Source of the DNA: Candidatus Woesebacteria bacterium
GTDB taxonomy: Bacteria > Patescibacteriota > Microgenomatia > UBA8517
Length of the DNA: 26,914 bases
Direction: 5' to 3'
Assembly (NCBI GenBank): GCA_030699485.1
Contig: JAUYMM010000058.1
Coordinates: 1-26,914, forward strand
The translations under genes were made by a program, and so were the position numbers. This document shows, one piece after another, positions 14,262 to 21,976 of this stretch. The notes under the pieces are model-generated. The model did no database searches and was not told the DNA's origin. It saw only the letters and a program-made list of their open reading frames with translations. Position 1 is the stretch's first letter. Each line of letters begins with the position of its first letter.

Positions 14262-14399
14262 TTAAGCGTAAACGCTTGAGTGGTCGGATTTTGTAATATC
14301 ACCTCTTTTTATAATATTTTCAATTGGTTCAAGTATGTAGAAATTATCTCGTTTACCATCATGAATATTTGTAGCAAATTCCGATGCTACATAGTTCAT
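14262..14399 (-). CDS. Possible 45-aa ORF downstream of the GNAT gene
   Basis: An ATG frame of 45 codons plus TAA starts 29 nt after the GNAT stop on the same strand. Its product begins MNYVASEF and ends SSVYA, has a mixed composition with no low-complexity run, and no family I recognise. Its stop falls in the small inverted repeat AAGCGTAAACGCTT (14264-14277). Support is only frame openness and gene order, so it may be chance. Confidence 0.3.
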   Translation of the reverse strand: MNYVASEFATNIHDGKRDNFYILEPIENIIKRGDITKSDHSSVYA

Positions 14400-14428
14400 C
14401 TCTAAAAAGTAAAATGATAAAATTTTCC

Positions 14429-15223
14429 TTAAATTGAATCGTCTTTCAATTTTTTTTGCTCTTCTTCATCGTCGATATTCGGAGATATTTGAACCAACAC
14501 CTTCTCTGCTATGGGCATATAATTTGGTTTAGCAACTGGAATATCTAATAAACTATCAAAAGATTTAGGATTATCTTTTTGAAGAATTCTGTTTATAACT
14601 CTAGGTTCGGTATATCTCCAAACAGCTCTAAACCTATCCGTGGGTACTTTACCGTAAAGAGCTGATCTCATTTCACCATATTTATCTATACAAAATTCTT
14701 CTGCCATTGCACCTAATTTAGTCAGATTAAGTGAGGCGTTTCCACCTCTTTCTGGATCATAAAGCCATTTCATCATATCATAGCCGTTTTGAAAAGCGTG
14801 GAGGGCTTGAATTATTTTTAATTCTTTTCCGACACCTTTATTACGAAGCTCAGAATTTGCTATAGCGAGCATACTAGATATTAATATTGGTTTTCCTGTC
14901 AGTACATCTTTACCACCTCCGAAGCCAGCCGCAAATCCTATCATTCTACTCGTGTCGTTATAAGCAGCGTATACACCACCACCAGTATCTTTCATTAATG
15001 CAAGTATATGGACTGGAGCAAGTTCTCTATCTTCCCATCTCCATGCTTTTTTCTGAATATTAACTACTTGTTTTAGTTCGTCTGCGGTATTGACCTCATT
15101 AAAAAAATATTTTTGACCATTAACCTCTTTCGAAAATCCGTCGTTAACGCGGTTAAAATTGAACGAATTGAAAAATAATTCGTTCGACCAGATACTTCTG
15201 TCAGGTATTATTAGCGTTTCCAT
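14429..15223 (-). CDS. GNAT-superfamily acetyltransferase, COG3375 type
   Basis: The 264-aa protein matches the COG3375 group of predicted GNAT proteins: VVNIQKKAW near 53, PVHILALMKDTGGGVYAAY, SSMLAIANSELRNKGVGKELKI for the acetyl-CoA loop (R-x-K-G-V-G), and then YDMMKWLYDPERGGNASLN followed by LTKLGAMAEEFCIDKYGEM. KVPTDRFRAVWRYTEPRV follows, where the family has 'PTDR..V.W.L..PRV'. The natural substrate of this family is largely unknown. It is alone on its strand with a strong promoter, facing away from the 105-aa gene. Its place in a wall cluster may be incidental. Confidence 0.75.
   Translation of the reverse strand: METLIIPDRSIWSNELFFNSFNFNRVNDGFSKEVNGQKYFFNEVNTADELKQVVNIQKKAWRWEDRELAPVHILALMKDTGGGVYAAYNDTSRMIGFAAGFGGGKDVLTGKPILISSMLAIANSELRNKGVGKELKIIQALHAFQNGYDMMKWLYDPERGGNASLNLTKLGAMAEEFCIDKYGEMRSALYGKVPTDRFRAVWRYTEPRVINRILQKDNPKSFDSLLDIPVAKPNYMPIAEKVLVQISPNIDDEEEQKKLKDDSI
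14431..14458 (+). terminator. Possible terminator for the murC-murI transcript
   Basis: On the + strand AAATTGAA (14431-14438) and TTCAATTT (14445-14452) form an 8-bp stem with a 6-nt loop, directly followed by a T run (tttttt). The stem is AT-rich and so weak, and the sequence also encodes the last codons of the GNAT gene on the other strand. It is placed correctly to stop transcription coming from murI. Confidence 0.35.
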
Positions 15224-15236
15224 CTAATTTCCACGA

Positions 15237-15264
15237 ATTATACGACTTATTGATCAAGAGTCAA
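15237..15264 (-). promoter_or_regulatory. Predicted promoter for the GNAT gene
   Basis: On the - strand, TTGACT (15259-15264) and TATAAT (15237-15242) are separated by 16 nt. The ATG at 15223 is 13 nt past the -10 box. Just upstream are the inverted repeats AGAATC-ATC-GATTCT (15264-15278) and ATCATCG / CGATGAT (15267-15273 and 15284-15290), between this promoter and the divergent one at 15309-15338. Confidence 0.6.
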
Positions 15265-15308
15265 GAATCATCGATTCTATTTGCGATGATATAGTTTTAT
15301 ACAAAATG

Positions 15309-15338
15309 TTGCAAAAGTTATATGTAAGGGTTTATAAT
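15309..15338 (+). promoter_or_regulatory. Predicted promoter for the 105-aa gene
   Basis: TTGCAA (15309-15314) and TATAAT (15333-15338) are separated by 18 nt. The ATG at 15346 lies 7 nt after the -10 box, about where transcription should begin, so the message is predicted to be leaderless. Confidence 0.55.
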
Positions 15339-15345
15339 CCTGCAT

Positions 15346-15663
15346 ATGACAGTACGAGAAGCAGTAAAATTAGATGAAGGTCAGATGTCCATAGCTGGAA
15401 GGAATGTGGATATTAATAGGATTATTCGTCAAAAAAAGATGTTAACTGATATCAACGGGAGAATCGTTGAGATTGATTTCTATGAATTAAGGAAGTCTGG
15501 AATTCAATTTCATAACCCAGCGTATGTTTGCAAAGAAGGTAATTGGATTACAGGTCATACGATAGAAAAGAGACTAGCTCTCAGTAGCAGACCAGAGCGA
15601 CAAACAATTTTTGTTTCTGCGCTAATGAGACTGGTAGTTTCTTCCGAACCTATATTTTCTTAA
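15346..15663 (+). CDS. Conserved-looking small protein of unknown function (105 aa)
   Basis: I do not recognise a family. The product is soluble, begins MTVREAVKLDEGQM, has a basic helix around 24-32 (INRIIRQKKML) and a DINGRIVEIDFYELRKSG segment that looks like a beta strand, turn and helix. A single Cys (62) is present. A good promoter and a clean start support it as a gene. It is followed after 23 nt by the MurF-like ligase, which has its own -10 box, so the two may or may not be co-transcribed. Confidence 0.6.
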   Translation: MTVREAVKLDEGQMSIAGRNVDINRIIRQKKMLTDINGRIVEIDFYELRKSGIQFHNPAYVCKEGNWITGHTIEKRLALSSRPERQTIFVSALMRLVVSSEPIFS

Positions 15664-15674
15664 ACTTGTTACTG

Positions 15675-15680
15675 TATAAT
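15675..15680 (+). promoter_or_regulatory. -10 box that decides the MurF-like start
   Basis: A perfect TATAAT lies 7 nt before ATG 15687, so the expected first transcribed base is at or next to that ATG. An in-frame GTG at 15684 would be upstream of or at the transcript end. No convincing -35 was found. Confidence 0.45.
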
Positions 15681-15686
15681 TAAGTG

Positions 15687-16949
15687 ATGTTAACTAATAG
15701 GCTTAAGAAATTGTTTTATTTTCCTATTGCTTCATATTTTGCATTTTTTGCCAAACTATATCTTTTGCGTTGGAAACCAAAAATTGTTGTAATAACTGGT
15801 TCAAGTGGAAAAACAACCCTACTTCACATGGCAGCAGCACAATTTAAAGAAAAAGCTAAGTATTCATTCCATGCAAATAGCGCCTATGGTATACCATTTG
15901 ACATTTTAGGTATAAGGAGAAGTTCTCTGTCATTTTTTGAATGGCCATCCATAATATTAACCACCCCATTTAGAATATTTAGATCAATCCCGAAAGAAAA
16001 AATATATATAGTTGAAGCTGATTGTGATCGACCTCATGAAGGTAAATTTTTAGCTAAGTTATTAAAACCTGAGGTCGTACTTTGGCAAAGTTTAGGAAGA
16101 ACTCATAGCATGAATTTTGAACACTTGGTGCAAAATAAAAATTTTTCTAGTTTAGAAGAAGCAATATCATTTGAATTTGGATATCTTGTTGAATATTCTA
16201 AAAGTGAATCTATTGTCAATGCTGATTCGCCACATATAAATAAGCAATTATCAAGAAGTAATTCTACAAGTATAAAAATTAGACTAAATGATTATAAATA
16301 TAAATACGATATTAGTAAAAGTAGATCAATATTTACATTTGATGACGAAGTATATTCTTTCAGTTATTTATTACCAAAAGAAACAATTTATTCAATTATA
16401 ATGTTACAAAAATTGATGAAATATTTTAATTTAGACTTTGACAAAAAATTTAAGGAATTTAAATTACCTCCAGGAAGAAGCTCATTTTTCAAAGGCATAA
16501 AAAATATTGACATTATTGATAGTAGCTATAATGCAAATCTAGACTCAATGAAGGTGATTTTTAATATGTTTTCAAACATTAAAACAAAATCGCCCAAATG
16601 GATAGTTTTAGGAGATATGCTTGAACAGGGGAACAATGAACAAAATGAACATGAACTTTTAGCAAAAGAAATTAATAAATATAAGTTTAGTAGAATAATA
16701 TTAATGGGTCCAAGAATATCTAAATTTACAAAACCACTATTAAACCAAAAATCTGTGTCGTTTATAAATCCAGATCAAGTGTTAAGATATTTGTTGGATG
16801 AGGTTAAACATGGAGAAACAATATTATTTAAAGGTGCAAGATTTTTAGAAGGAGTTGTCGAAAATTTGTTATTAAATAAATCTGACGCAAAAAAATTAGT
16901 CAGAAGAGAAAAAGTTTGGCAAGACAGAAGAAAAAAGTTTGGACTCTAA
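15687..16949 (+). CDS. murF: MurF-like Mur ligase with hydrophobic N-terminus
   Basis: MurF joins D-Ala-D-Ala to the UDP-MurNAc-tripeptide. The central and C-terminal domains are clear: P-loop GSSGKTT at 38-44, IVEADCDRPHEG near 108, PPGRSSFF then DSSYNANLDSM at 278-288 (MurF 'DSYNANP.SM'), WIVLGDMLEQG at 305-315, and ILFKGARFLEGVVE (MurF 'lvKGSR'). The N-terminal UDP-sugar-binding domain is missing. Instead the protein begins with about 30 residues containing a hydrophobic segment (LFYFPIASYFAFFAKLYLL), so it may be anchored at the membrane. ATG 15687 is preferred over GTG 15684 because of the -10 box. It could use a different substrate from true MurF. The hydrolase follows after 6 nt. Confidence 0.8.
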   Translation: MLTNRLKKLFYFPIASYFAFFAKLYLLRWKPKIVVITGSSGKTTLLHMAAAQFKEKAKYSFHANSAYGIPFDILGIRRSSLSFFEWPSIILTTPFRIFRSIPKEKIYIVEADCDRPHEGKFLAKLLKPEVVLWQSLGRTHSMNFEHLVQNKNFSSLEEAISFEFGYLVEYSKSESIVNADSPHINKQLSRSNSTSIKIRLNDYKYKYDISKSRSIFTFDDEVYSFSYLLPKETIYSIIMLQKLMKYFNLDFDKKFKEFKLPPGRSSFFKGIKNIDIIDSSYNANLDSMKVIFNMFSNIKTKSPKWIVLGDMLEQGNNEQNEHELLAKEINKYKFSRIILMGPRISKFTKPLLNQKSVSFINPDQVLRYLLDEVKHGETILFKGARFLEGVVENLLLNKSDAKKLVRREKVWQDRRKKFGL

Positions 16950-16955
16950 ATTTAT

Positions 16956-17639
16956 ATGAAAAAATTATTTATATTACATGGTTGGTCATACGATACAGAT
17001 AAGTGGAGTGACCTGTTGATAGCTTTAAAAAAATACGATTTTGAGTCTTCAGTCATAACTATTCCAGGATTAACAGAAAAACTTGAAAACGTTTGGGATA
17101 TTAATGACTATGCTGAATGGTTAGATAAAAAGCTTAAAGCAGAAAAAGATATTACTTTAATTGGACATTCGAACGGAGGAAGAATTGCATTATATTTCAT
17201 ATTGAAATATCCGAATAAAGTTAAAAAGTTATTTTTAATAGACAGTGCAGGAATACATAACAACGATTTAAGAATTAGAATCAAAAGAATATTATTTAAA
17301 TTAATCACGACTATTGGGAAAAAATTTACAAATTCAAATAGTTTGAAGAACCTTCTATATAAATTTGCCAGAGAAAATGATTACAACAAAGCTTCAGGAG
17401 TTATGAAAAAAACAATGCAAAATCTAATTAATTACGATTTAACGAATAAACTGCATAAAATAGAAGTAGATACCAATATCATATGGGGAGAAATGGATAA
17501 AATAACACCACTTAGTGATGGAATTTTGATGAATAAATCTATTAAAAACTCAAAATTACACATTATTAATAATGCTAAACATTCACCACAATTTACTGAT
17601 CCAGAGAAAGTATCAAATATAATATATGAGAATATTTAA
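16956..17639 (+). CDS. Alpha/beta hydrolase
   Basis: The 227-aa protein has the standard serine-hydrolase layout: oxyanion region LHGWSYDTDKW at 7-17, nucleophile elbow GHSNGG at 70-75 with Ser72, acid Asp181 in WGEMDKITPL, and His209 in NAKHSPQFTDPE. A small helical cap lies around 105-160. The substrate cannot be told; such enzymes cleave esters, amides or thioesters. It sits between the MurF-like ligase (6 nt) and a PLP aminotransferase (14-nt overlap), so it is in the same transcript and may act on a wall or lipid intermediate. Confidence 0.85.
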   Translation: MKKLFILHGWSYDTDKWSDLLIALKKYDFESSVITIPGLTEKLENVWDINDYAEWLDKKLKAEKDITLIGHSNGGRIALYFILKYPNKVKKLFLIDSAGIHNNDLRIRIKRILFKLITTIGKKFTNSNSLKNLLYKFARENDYNKASGVMKKTMQNLINYDLTNKLHKIEVDTNIIWGEMDKITPLSDGILMNKSIKNSKLHIINNAKHSPQFTDPEKVSNIIYENI

Positions 17640-18825
17640 TTCACTAGGGTCAAACTATAATTCCTACTATCTCTTGCGAGGTTTTTTTAATGTTTTCAAC
17701 GAAAACAAAAATAATAAATTAAAGAGTTTGCTTGAAAAAAAATATAATGGTAAAGTTATTTTTTATTATAAAGGACGTGAGGCTATTGAAGTTGCTTTGA
17801 GAATATTGTCTTTACCAAAAAATAGTTATGTTGCAATTAATGGATTGACTTGCCTTGTTGTAGATAAAGCAGTTACTAATGCAGGTTATAAATGTCAATA
17901 TCTTGATATTGGAGAAGATCTAAACTTTTCTCCAAATTCTCTTCATAAAGCCTTAATAATAAACAGCAATATAAAAGCTGTAATCGTCCAAAATACATTA
18001 GGTATTCCTGTTGATATTCAAAAGATAAAAAAAATTTGCGATGATAACCAACTTGTATTGATTGAAGATTTGGCCCATTGTGCAGGAACGGTTTACGGCG
18101 ATGGTGGTCTTGCTGGCACAATCGGTGATTTTACTGTTTTATCATTTAGCCAAGACAAAATTATAGATTCTGTATCTGGAGGTGCGCTGATAATTAGAAA
18201 TAAAAAGTATTTAGATAAAATCGCTAAAACCAAAAAAAAGAATATTCCAATAACGTGGATTATCCGAGATATCCTATATCCAAAATTTACATTTATAATT
18301 AGAAATCTTTACTATCTAAATATAGGTAAAGTCATACATCGATTACTAAGAATATCAAATTTACTTTCAATACCGATTGACTTAAATGTAAACAATCTTC
18401 ACAATCTCCCAAAGTGGTATATAAATATGGCCTATGATTATATAATAAATTTAGATTTTGATTTGATTCACAGAAAAAAAATATCAAAAATCTATTCAGA
18501 TAATTTAAATAATAACATTATCGCTAAAGATATAATTACCAAATTAAACAAATCAACTAACATAAGATTTCCAATATTTGCTAAAAACAGAAATAAATTG
18601 GTTAAATATCTAGAACATGGTGGAATTTATATATCTGATATCTGGTATGATTCACCTGTGGCACCACTAAAATTCCAAAGTATTTCGAATTATAAAAAAG
18701 GAACATGTTCAAATGCTGAAAAGTTATCTGAACTTATTCTTAACTTGCCAACACATAAAAATATAAATGAGAATGAGGCTCTTAATATTTCAAAATTAAT
18801 TAATAAATGGATAACTACACAATAA
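17626..18825 (+). CDS. DegT/DnrJ/EryC1/StrS-family PLP aminotransferase
   Basis: This 399-aa fold-type I PLP enzyme resembles sugar aminotransferases. YYKGREAIEVALRIL at 47-61 matches the 'SGR.AL..AL' cofactor-phosphate block. LIEDLAHCAG at 145-154 has the Asp that binds the pyridine nitrogen, and the stretch LSFSQDKIIDSVSGG at 172-186 has the probable Schiff-base Lys178. These enzymes usually transaminate nucleotide-linked keto-sugars with glutamate. No dehydratase or epimerase that would supply such a substrate is visible nearby. It overlaps the hydrolase by 14 nt and the FemX gene by 19 nt, so the three are tightly coupled. Confidence 0.78.
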   Translation: MRIFNSLGSNYNSYYLLRGFFNVFNENKNNKLKSLLEKKYNGKVIFYYKGREAIEVALRILSLPKNSYVAINGLTCLVVDKAVTNAGYKCQYLDIGEDLNFSPNSLHKALIINSNIKAVIVQNTLGIPVDIQKIKKICDDNQLVLIEDLAHCAGTVYGDGGLAGTIGDFTVLSFSQDKIIDSVSGGALIIRNKKYLDKIAKTKKKNIPITWIIRDILYPKFTFIIRNLYYLNIGKVIHRLLRISNLLSIPIDLNVNNLHNLPKWYINMAYDYIINLDFDLIHRKKISKIYSDNLNNNIIAKDIITKLNKSTNIRFPIFAKNRNKLVKYLEHGGIYISDIWYDSPVAPLKFQSISNYKKGTCSNAEKLSELILNLPTHKNINENEALNISKLINKWITTQ

Positions 18826-19829
18826 GTGGAATTACAAACAAAGGAGTTTGGGAAAAATTTTTACTTTCTCAAAAACCTAACTCATTTCTTCAGTCATGGA
18901 ACTGGGGACAGGTCCATAAAGACATGGGTGAGAAAATTTTTAGATTAGGTCTATATAATAATAAAAGTCTTGTTGGTATTTTTCTAATTATTAAAGAAGT
19001 AGCAAAAAGAGGACCTCATTTATTAATTCCTGCTGGACCGATAATTAATTGGGATAATATAAGTGAAGTTACTTTCTTTATTGATTATGTTAAAAAATTA
19101 GCATTAAAAGAAAATACTTGGTTTATAAGGATTAGACCAGAAATTTTAGATACCTCTGAGAATAGAAACTTATTTAAGAAACTTAAATCAATCTATGCAC
19201 CAATGCATTTGAATGCAGAAAATACTTGGATACTAGATATAGATAAACCCGAAGACATACTTCTTTCAGAAATGCGTAAGTCTACTCGATATTTAATTAA
19301 AAAAAGTCAAAATGAAGGTTTGCAGATAAACAAATCAATAAACAAAAATGATTCAAAGATTCTCTTCGATCTTCAGAAAGAAACGTCAATAAGACATAAA
19401 TTTGTAGGTTTTCCCCTTAAGTTATTTCAACTGGAAATTGATTATTTTGGAAGAGATAATAACGCAATTTTGTTTACTTGTAAAAAAAATAAATTAATTT
19501 TAGCTTCGGCTATAATAGTATTTTATGGGAATTCTGCCTATTATCATTTTAGTGGTTCAACATCTAGGTTTTCAAATATTCCTTTTTCATATTATTTACA
19601 ATGGGAGGTAATAAAAGAATCGAAAAAAAGAGGACTTAAACAATATAATTTTTGGGGGATAGCACCAAATGATAATCCTAAGCATCGTTTTGCTGGTGTT
19701 ACACTTTTCAAAACTGGTTTTGGAGGAAGACGAATAGATTGGTTACATGCAAGAGATTTACCAGTTTCTTCGTTTTACTACCTAACTTATGCTTTTGAAA
19801 CTTTCAGAAGGATTTTTAGAAGATTATGA
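18807..19829 (+). CDS. FemX/FemAB-family aminoacyltransferase
   Basis: The 340-aa protein has the two GNAT-like halves of Fem transferases: FLQSWNWGQVHKDMG near 28-41, VAKRGPHLLIPAGPIINW, the WILDIDKPEDILLSEMRKSTRYLIKK region split between domains, then SAYYHFSGSTS, KQYNFWGIAP and FKTGFGGRRIDW near the end. Fem enzymes transfer amino acids from aminoacyl-tRNA to the peptide of the wall precursor to build an interpeptide bridge. The gene is directly before mraY (12 nt gap) and after the aminotransferase, so a bridge or side-chain modification of the lipid precursor is likely. The amino acid used cannot be told from sequence. Confidence 0.85.
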   Translation: MDNYTISGITNKGVWEKFLLSQKPNSFLQSWNWGQVHKDMGEKIFRLGLYNNKSLVGIFLIIKEVAKRGPHLLIPAGPIINWDNISEVTFFIDYVKKLALKENTWFIRIRPEILDTSENRNLFKKLKSIYAPMHLNAENTWILDIDKPEDILLSEMRKSTRYLIKKSQNEGLQINKSINKNDSKILFDLQKETSIRHKFVGFPLKLFQLEIDYFGRDNNAILFTCKKNKLILASAIIVFYGNSAYYHFSGSTSRFSNIPFSYYLQWEVIKESKKRGLKQYNFWGIAPNDNPKHRFAGVTLFKTGFGGRRIDWLHARDLPVSSFYYLTYAFETFRRIFRRL

Positions 19830-19841
19830 TAATATAAATAT

Positions 19842-20891
19842 ATGCAGAATTTTTTACCATTGGCGCTTGGTCTTATACTTTTTTCTTTTTTAACAACTTC
19901 AATATTAGTTGTTCCGTTTATTGATTTTCTTTATAAAATCAAGTTTACAAGAAAAGCTGAAGCACCTAAATCTGGAAAAGTTCCATTATTTGACAAACTC
20001 CATGACATCAAAGCAGGTACTCCTGTTGGAGGAGGTCTTTTAATAATTTTTGTAGTTACTACATTGTTTGCAATTATATTTCCATTAAGTTCATATATGG
20101 GGGTATTCATCCAAACTGCTTACAATTTAAGAATTGAGCTTTTTGTAATATTTTTTACCTTTATTTCTTTCGGCCTCTTAGGACTTCTTGATGATTATAA
20201 AAAAATGTTAGGTAAACCCACCAAAGGCGTACTAGGATTAGCCTTTGGGTTATCACGAAGACAAAAGTTTTTAGCCCAATGGATATTAGCTGGGTTTATA
20301 TCTTTTATTATTTATAAAATACTAGGAATACATATACTACATATTCCAATAATAAACATAACTCTAGATATAGGTTTTTGGTATGTGCCTTTTTCAGCGT
20401 TTGTCATTGTATCTTTCACAAATGCATTTAATATTACAGATGGTTTGGACGGATTAGCTTCAGGACTTTTAATGATTTGTTTAATGGCTTTTGGGGTCAT
20501 TGCTGCCAGTGGTTTAGATACTCCCTTGTCACTTTTTATTGCTCTTTGGATCGGTGCTTTGATTGCATTTCTTTACTTTAATTCTTGGCCTGCTAGAATT
20601 TGGTTGGGAGATAGTGGTGCTCTTTCGTTCGGCGCAACGCTTGCAGTTATAGGTCTTTTGACAGGAAGTATTGTTGCATTAATTGTTATAGGTGGTATTT
20701 TTGTTATTGAGATATTATCTTCTGCTATACAAATACTTGGTTGGAAATTCTTAAATAGACCTATTTTTAAATTAGCACCAATCCACCATACATTTTTAGC
20801 AATTGGATGGGAAGAACCCAAAATTGTAATGAGAGCTTGGTTGGCAGGTATAATCCTTGCTATTTTTGGCCTCTGGCTTGCTACTATATGA
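19842..20891 (+). CDS. mraY: Phospho-N-acetylmuramoyl-pentapeptide transferase (MraY)
   Basis: MraY moves phospho-MurNAc-pentapeptide from UDP to undecaprenyl phosphate, giving lipid I in the membrane. The 349-aa protein has about ten membrane segments. Motifs are KAGTPVGGG near 57, GLLDDYKK with the Asp pair near 117, NAFNITDGLDGLASG near 198, FNSWPARIWLGDSGALSFG near 246, and LAPIHHTFLAIGWEEPKIVMRAW near the end. The usual HHH is HHT here. It ends in an ATGA overlap with ftsW. Confidence 0.95.
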   Translation: MQNFLPLALGLILFSFLTTSILVVPFIDFLYKIKFTRKAEAPKSGKVPLFDKLHDIKAGTPVGGGLLIIFVVTTLFAIIFPLSSYMGVFIQTAYNLRIELFVIFFTFISFGLLGLLDDYKKMLGKPTKGVLGLAFGLSRRQKFLAQWILAGFISFIIYKILGIHILHIPIINITLDIGFWYVPFSAFVIVSFTNAFNITDGLDGLASGLLMICLMAFGVIAASGLDTPLSLFIALWIGALIAFLYFNSWPARIWLGDSGALSFGATLAVIGLLTGSIVALIVIGGIFVIEILSSAIQILGWKFLNRPIFKLAPIHHTFLAIGWEEPKIVMRAWLAGIILAIFGLWLATI

Positions 20892-21976
20892 GTAAAAAGT
20901 TTGACAAGACATTTTTTTACTTAATACTTTTATTAGTAGCAATTGGACTTGTTTTTATTGCAGACATATCAACTCCTCAAGCTTTAAATTATTTTAATGA
21001 TAAATTTTATTTTGTAAAGCAACAAGTTGTTTGGGCTTGTATTGGAATAGTTGCCATGCTAATTATTAGTAGTATCCATTATAGTTTTTGGAAAAAAATC
21101 GCAGTACCTTTCTTTGCAGCAGCTGTATTACTGCTTATAGCAGTGCTTATTCCTGAATTATCACTTAAAGCTTTGGGAGCAAGGCGTTGGATATCTATAG
21201 GAAACATCAATTTTCAACCATCAGAAGTCATCAAATTAGCCCTTGCCCTATATCTTGCAAAAGTTGCAGATAGTAAAATAACAAGGCCTTTAGCATTTTT
21301 TATCCCCTTAGCTATTGTTTCTGGACTCATAATGTTGCAACCAGACCTTGGTACTACTCTAATAGTAGGGGCAATTGGTGTAGTCCAAATATTTACGTCA
21401 GGCATTGCATTAATTCCCTTTTTTGGATGGCTCTCTTCAGGTGTAATTTCTGTTATAGCATTAATTATGATTTCACCATATAGAAGAGATAGAATAATGA
21501 CATTCTTTCAGCTTAGTTCAGATCCATTAGGAAAAGAATATCATATAAGACAAATATTATTAGCGCTTGGCTCTGGTGGTCTTTTTGGTCTAGGAATTGG
21601 GCAATCAAGACAAAAATATCTATTTTTACCTGAAGCTTCAACAGATTCTATATTTGCAGCAATTGCAGAAGAAATCGGATTTATTGGATCATTCGTATTA
21701 ATTACTTTATTTGCCTTTTTTGTATTTAAAGCATTTAAAATTGCATCAAATGCTCCTGACCAATTTTCAAAAATACTAGCAATTGGAATAGCTACATGGA
21801 TTGGTGGACAAATTATTCTAAATTTATCATCAATGACAGCTTTAAGTCCTTTAACTGGTATTCCTTTACCTTTTTTCTCATATGGAGGAACCAGTCTATT
21901 AATGATTTTGGCATCATGCGGTATACTATTAAATATAAGTAAATATGCAACTAAAAAAATTACTTCTCGCAGGTAG
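20888..21976 (+). CDS. ftsW: SEDS-family peptidoglycan glycosyltransferase (FtsW)
   Basis: SEDS proteins polymerise lipid II at the septum together with a class B penicillin-binding protein. From ATG 20888 the product is 362 aa with about ten membrane segments. ALGARRWISIGNINFQPSE, MLQPDLGTTL, EASTDSIFAAIAEEIGFIGS (with the catalytic-loop Asp) and PFFSYGGTSLL are typical. The start at 20888 overlaps the mraY stop as ATGA. A longer frame opens at 20807 but its first 27 residues are mraY codons read in another frame. The position between mraY and murG indicates FtsW rather than RodA. It overlaps murG by 32 nt. Confidence 0.92.
   Translation: MSKKFDKTFFYLILLLVAIGLVFIADISTPQALNYFNDKFYFVKQQVVWACIGIVAMLIISSIHYSFWKKIAVPFFAAAVLLLIAVLIPELSLKALGARRWISIGNINFQPSEVIKLALALYLAKVADSKITRPLAFFIPLAIVSGLIMLQPDLGTTLIVGAIGVVQIFTSGIALIPFFGWLSSGVISVIALIMISPYRRDRIMTFFQLSSDPLGKEYHIRQILLALGSGGLFGLGIGQSRQKYLFLPEASTDSIFAAIAEEIGFIGSFVLITLFAFFVFKAFKIASNAPDQFSKILAIGIATWIGGQIILNLSSMTALSPLTGIPLPFFSYGGTSLLMILASCGILLNISKYATKKITSRR

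Noticed and set aside
15684..15686. GTG 15684 as the MurF-like start
   Set aside because: The -10 box at 15675-15680 puts the expected transcript start at about 15687, which is an ATG.
20807..20887. A longer N-terminus for FtsW from ATG 20807
   Set aside because: The extra 27 residues are mraY codons read in another frame and contain no sense for a membrane protein start. ATG 20888 gives the usual ATGA overlap and a normal FtsW N-terminus.
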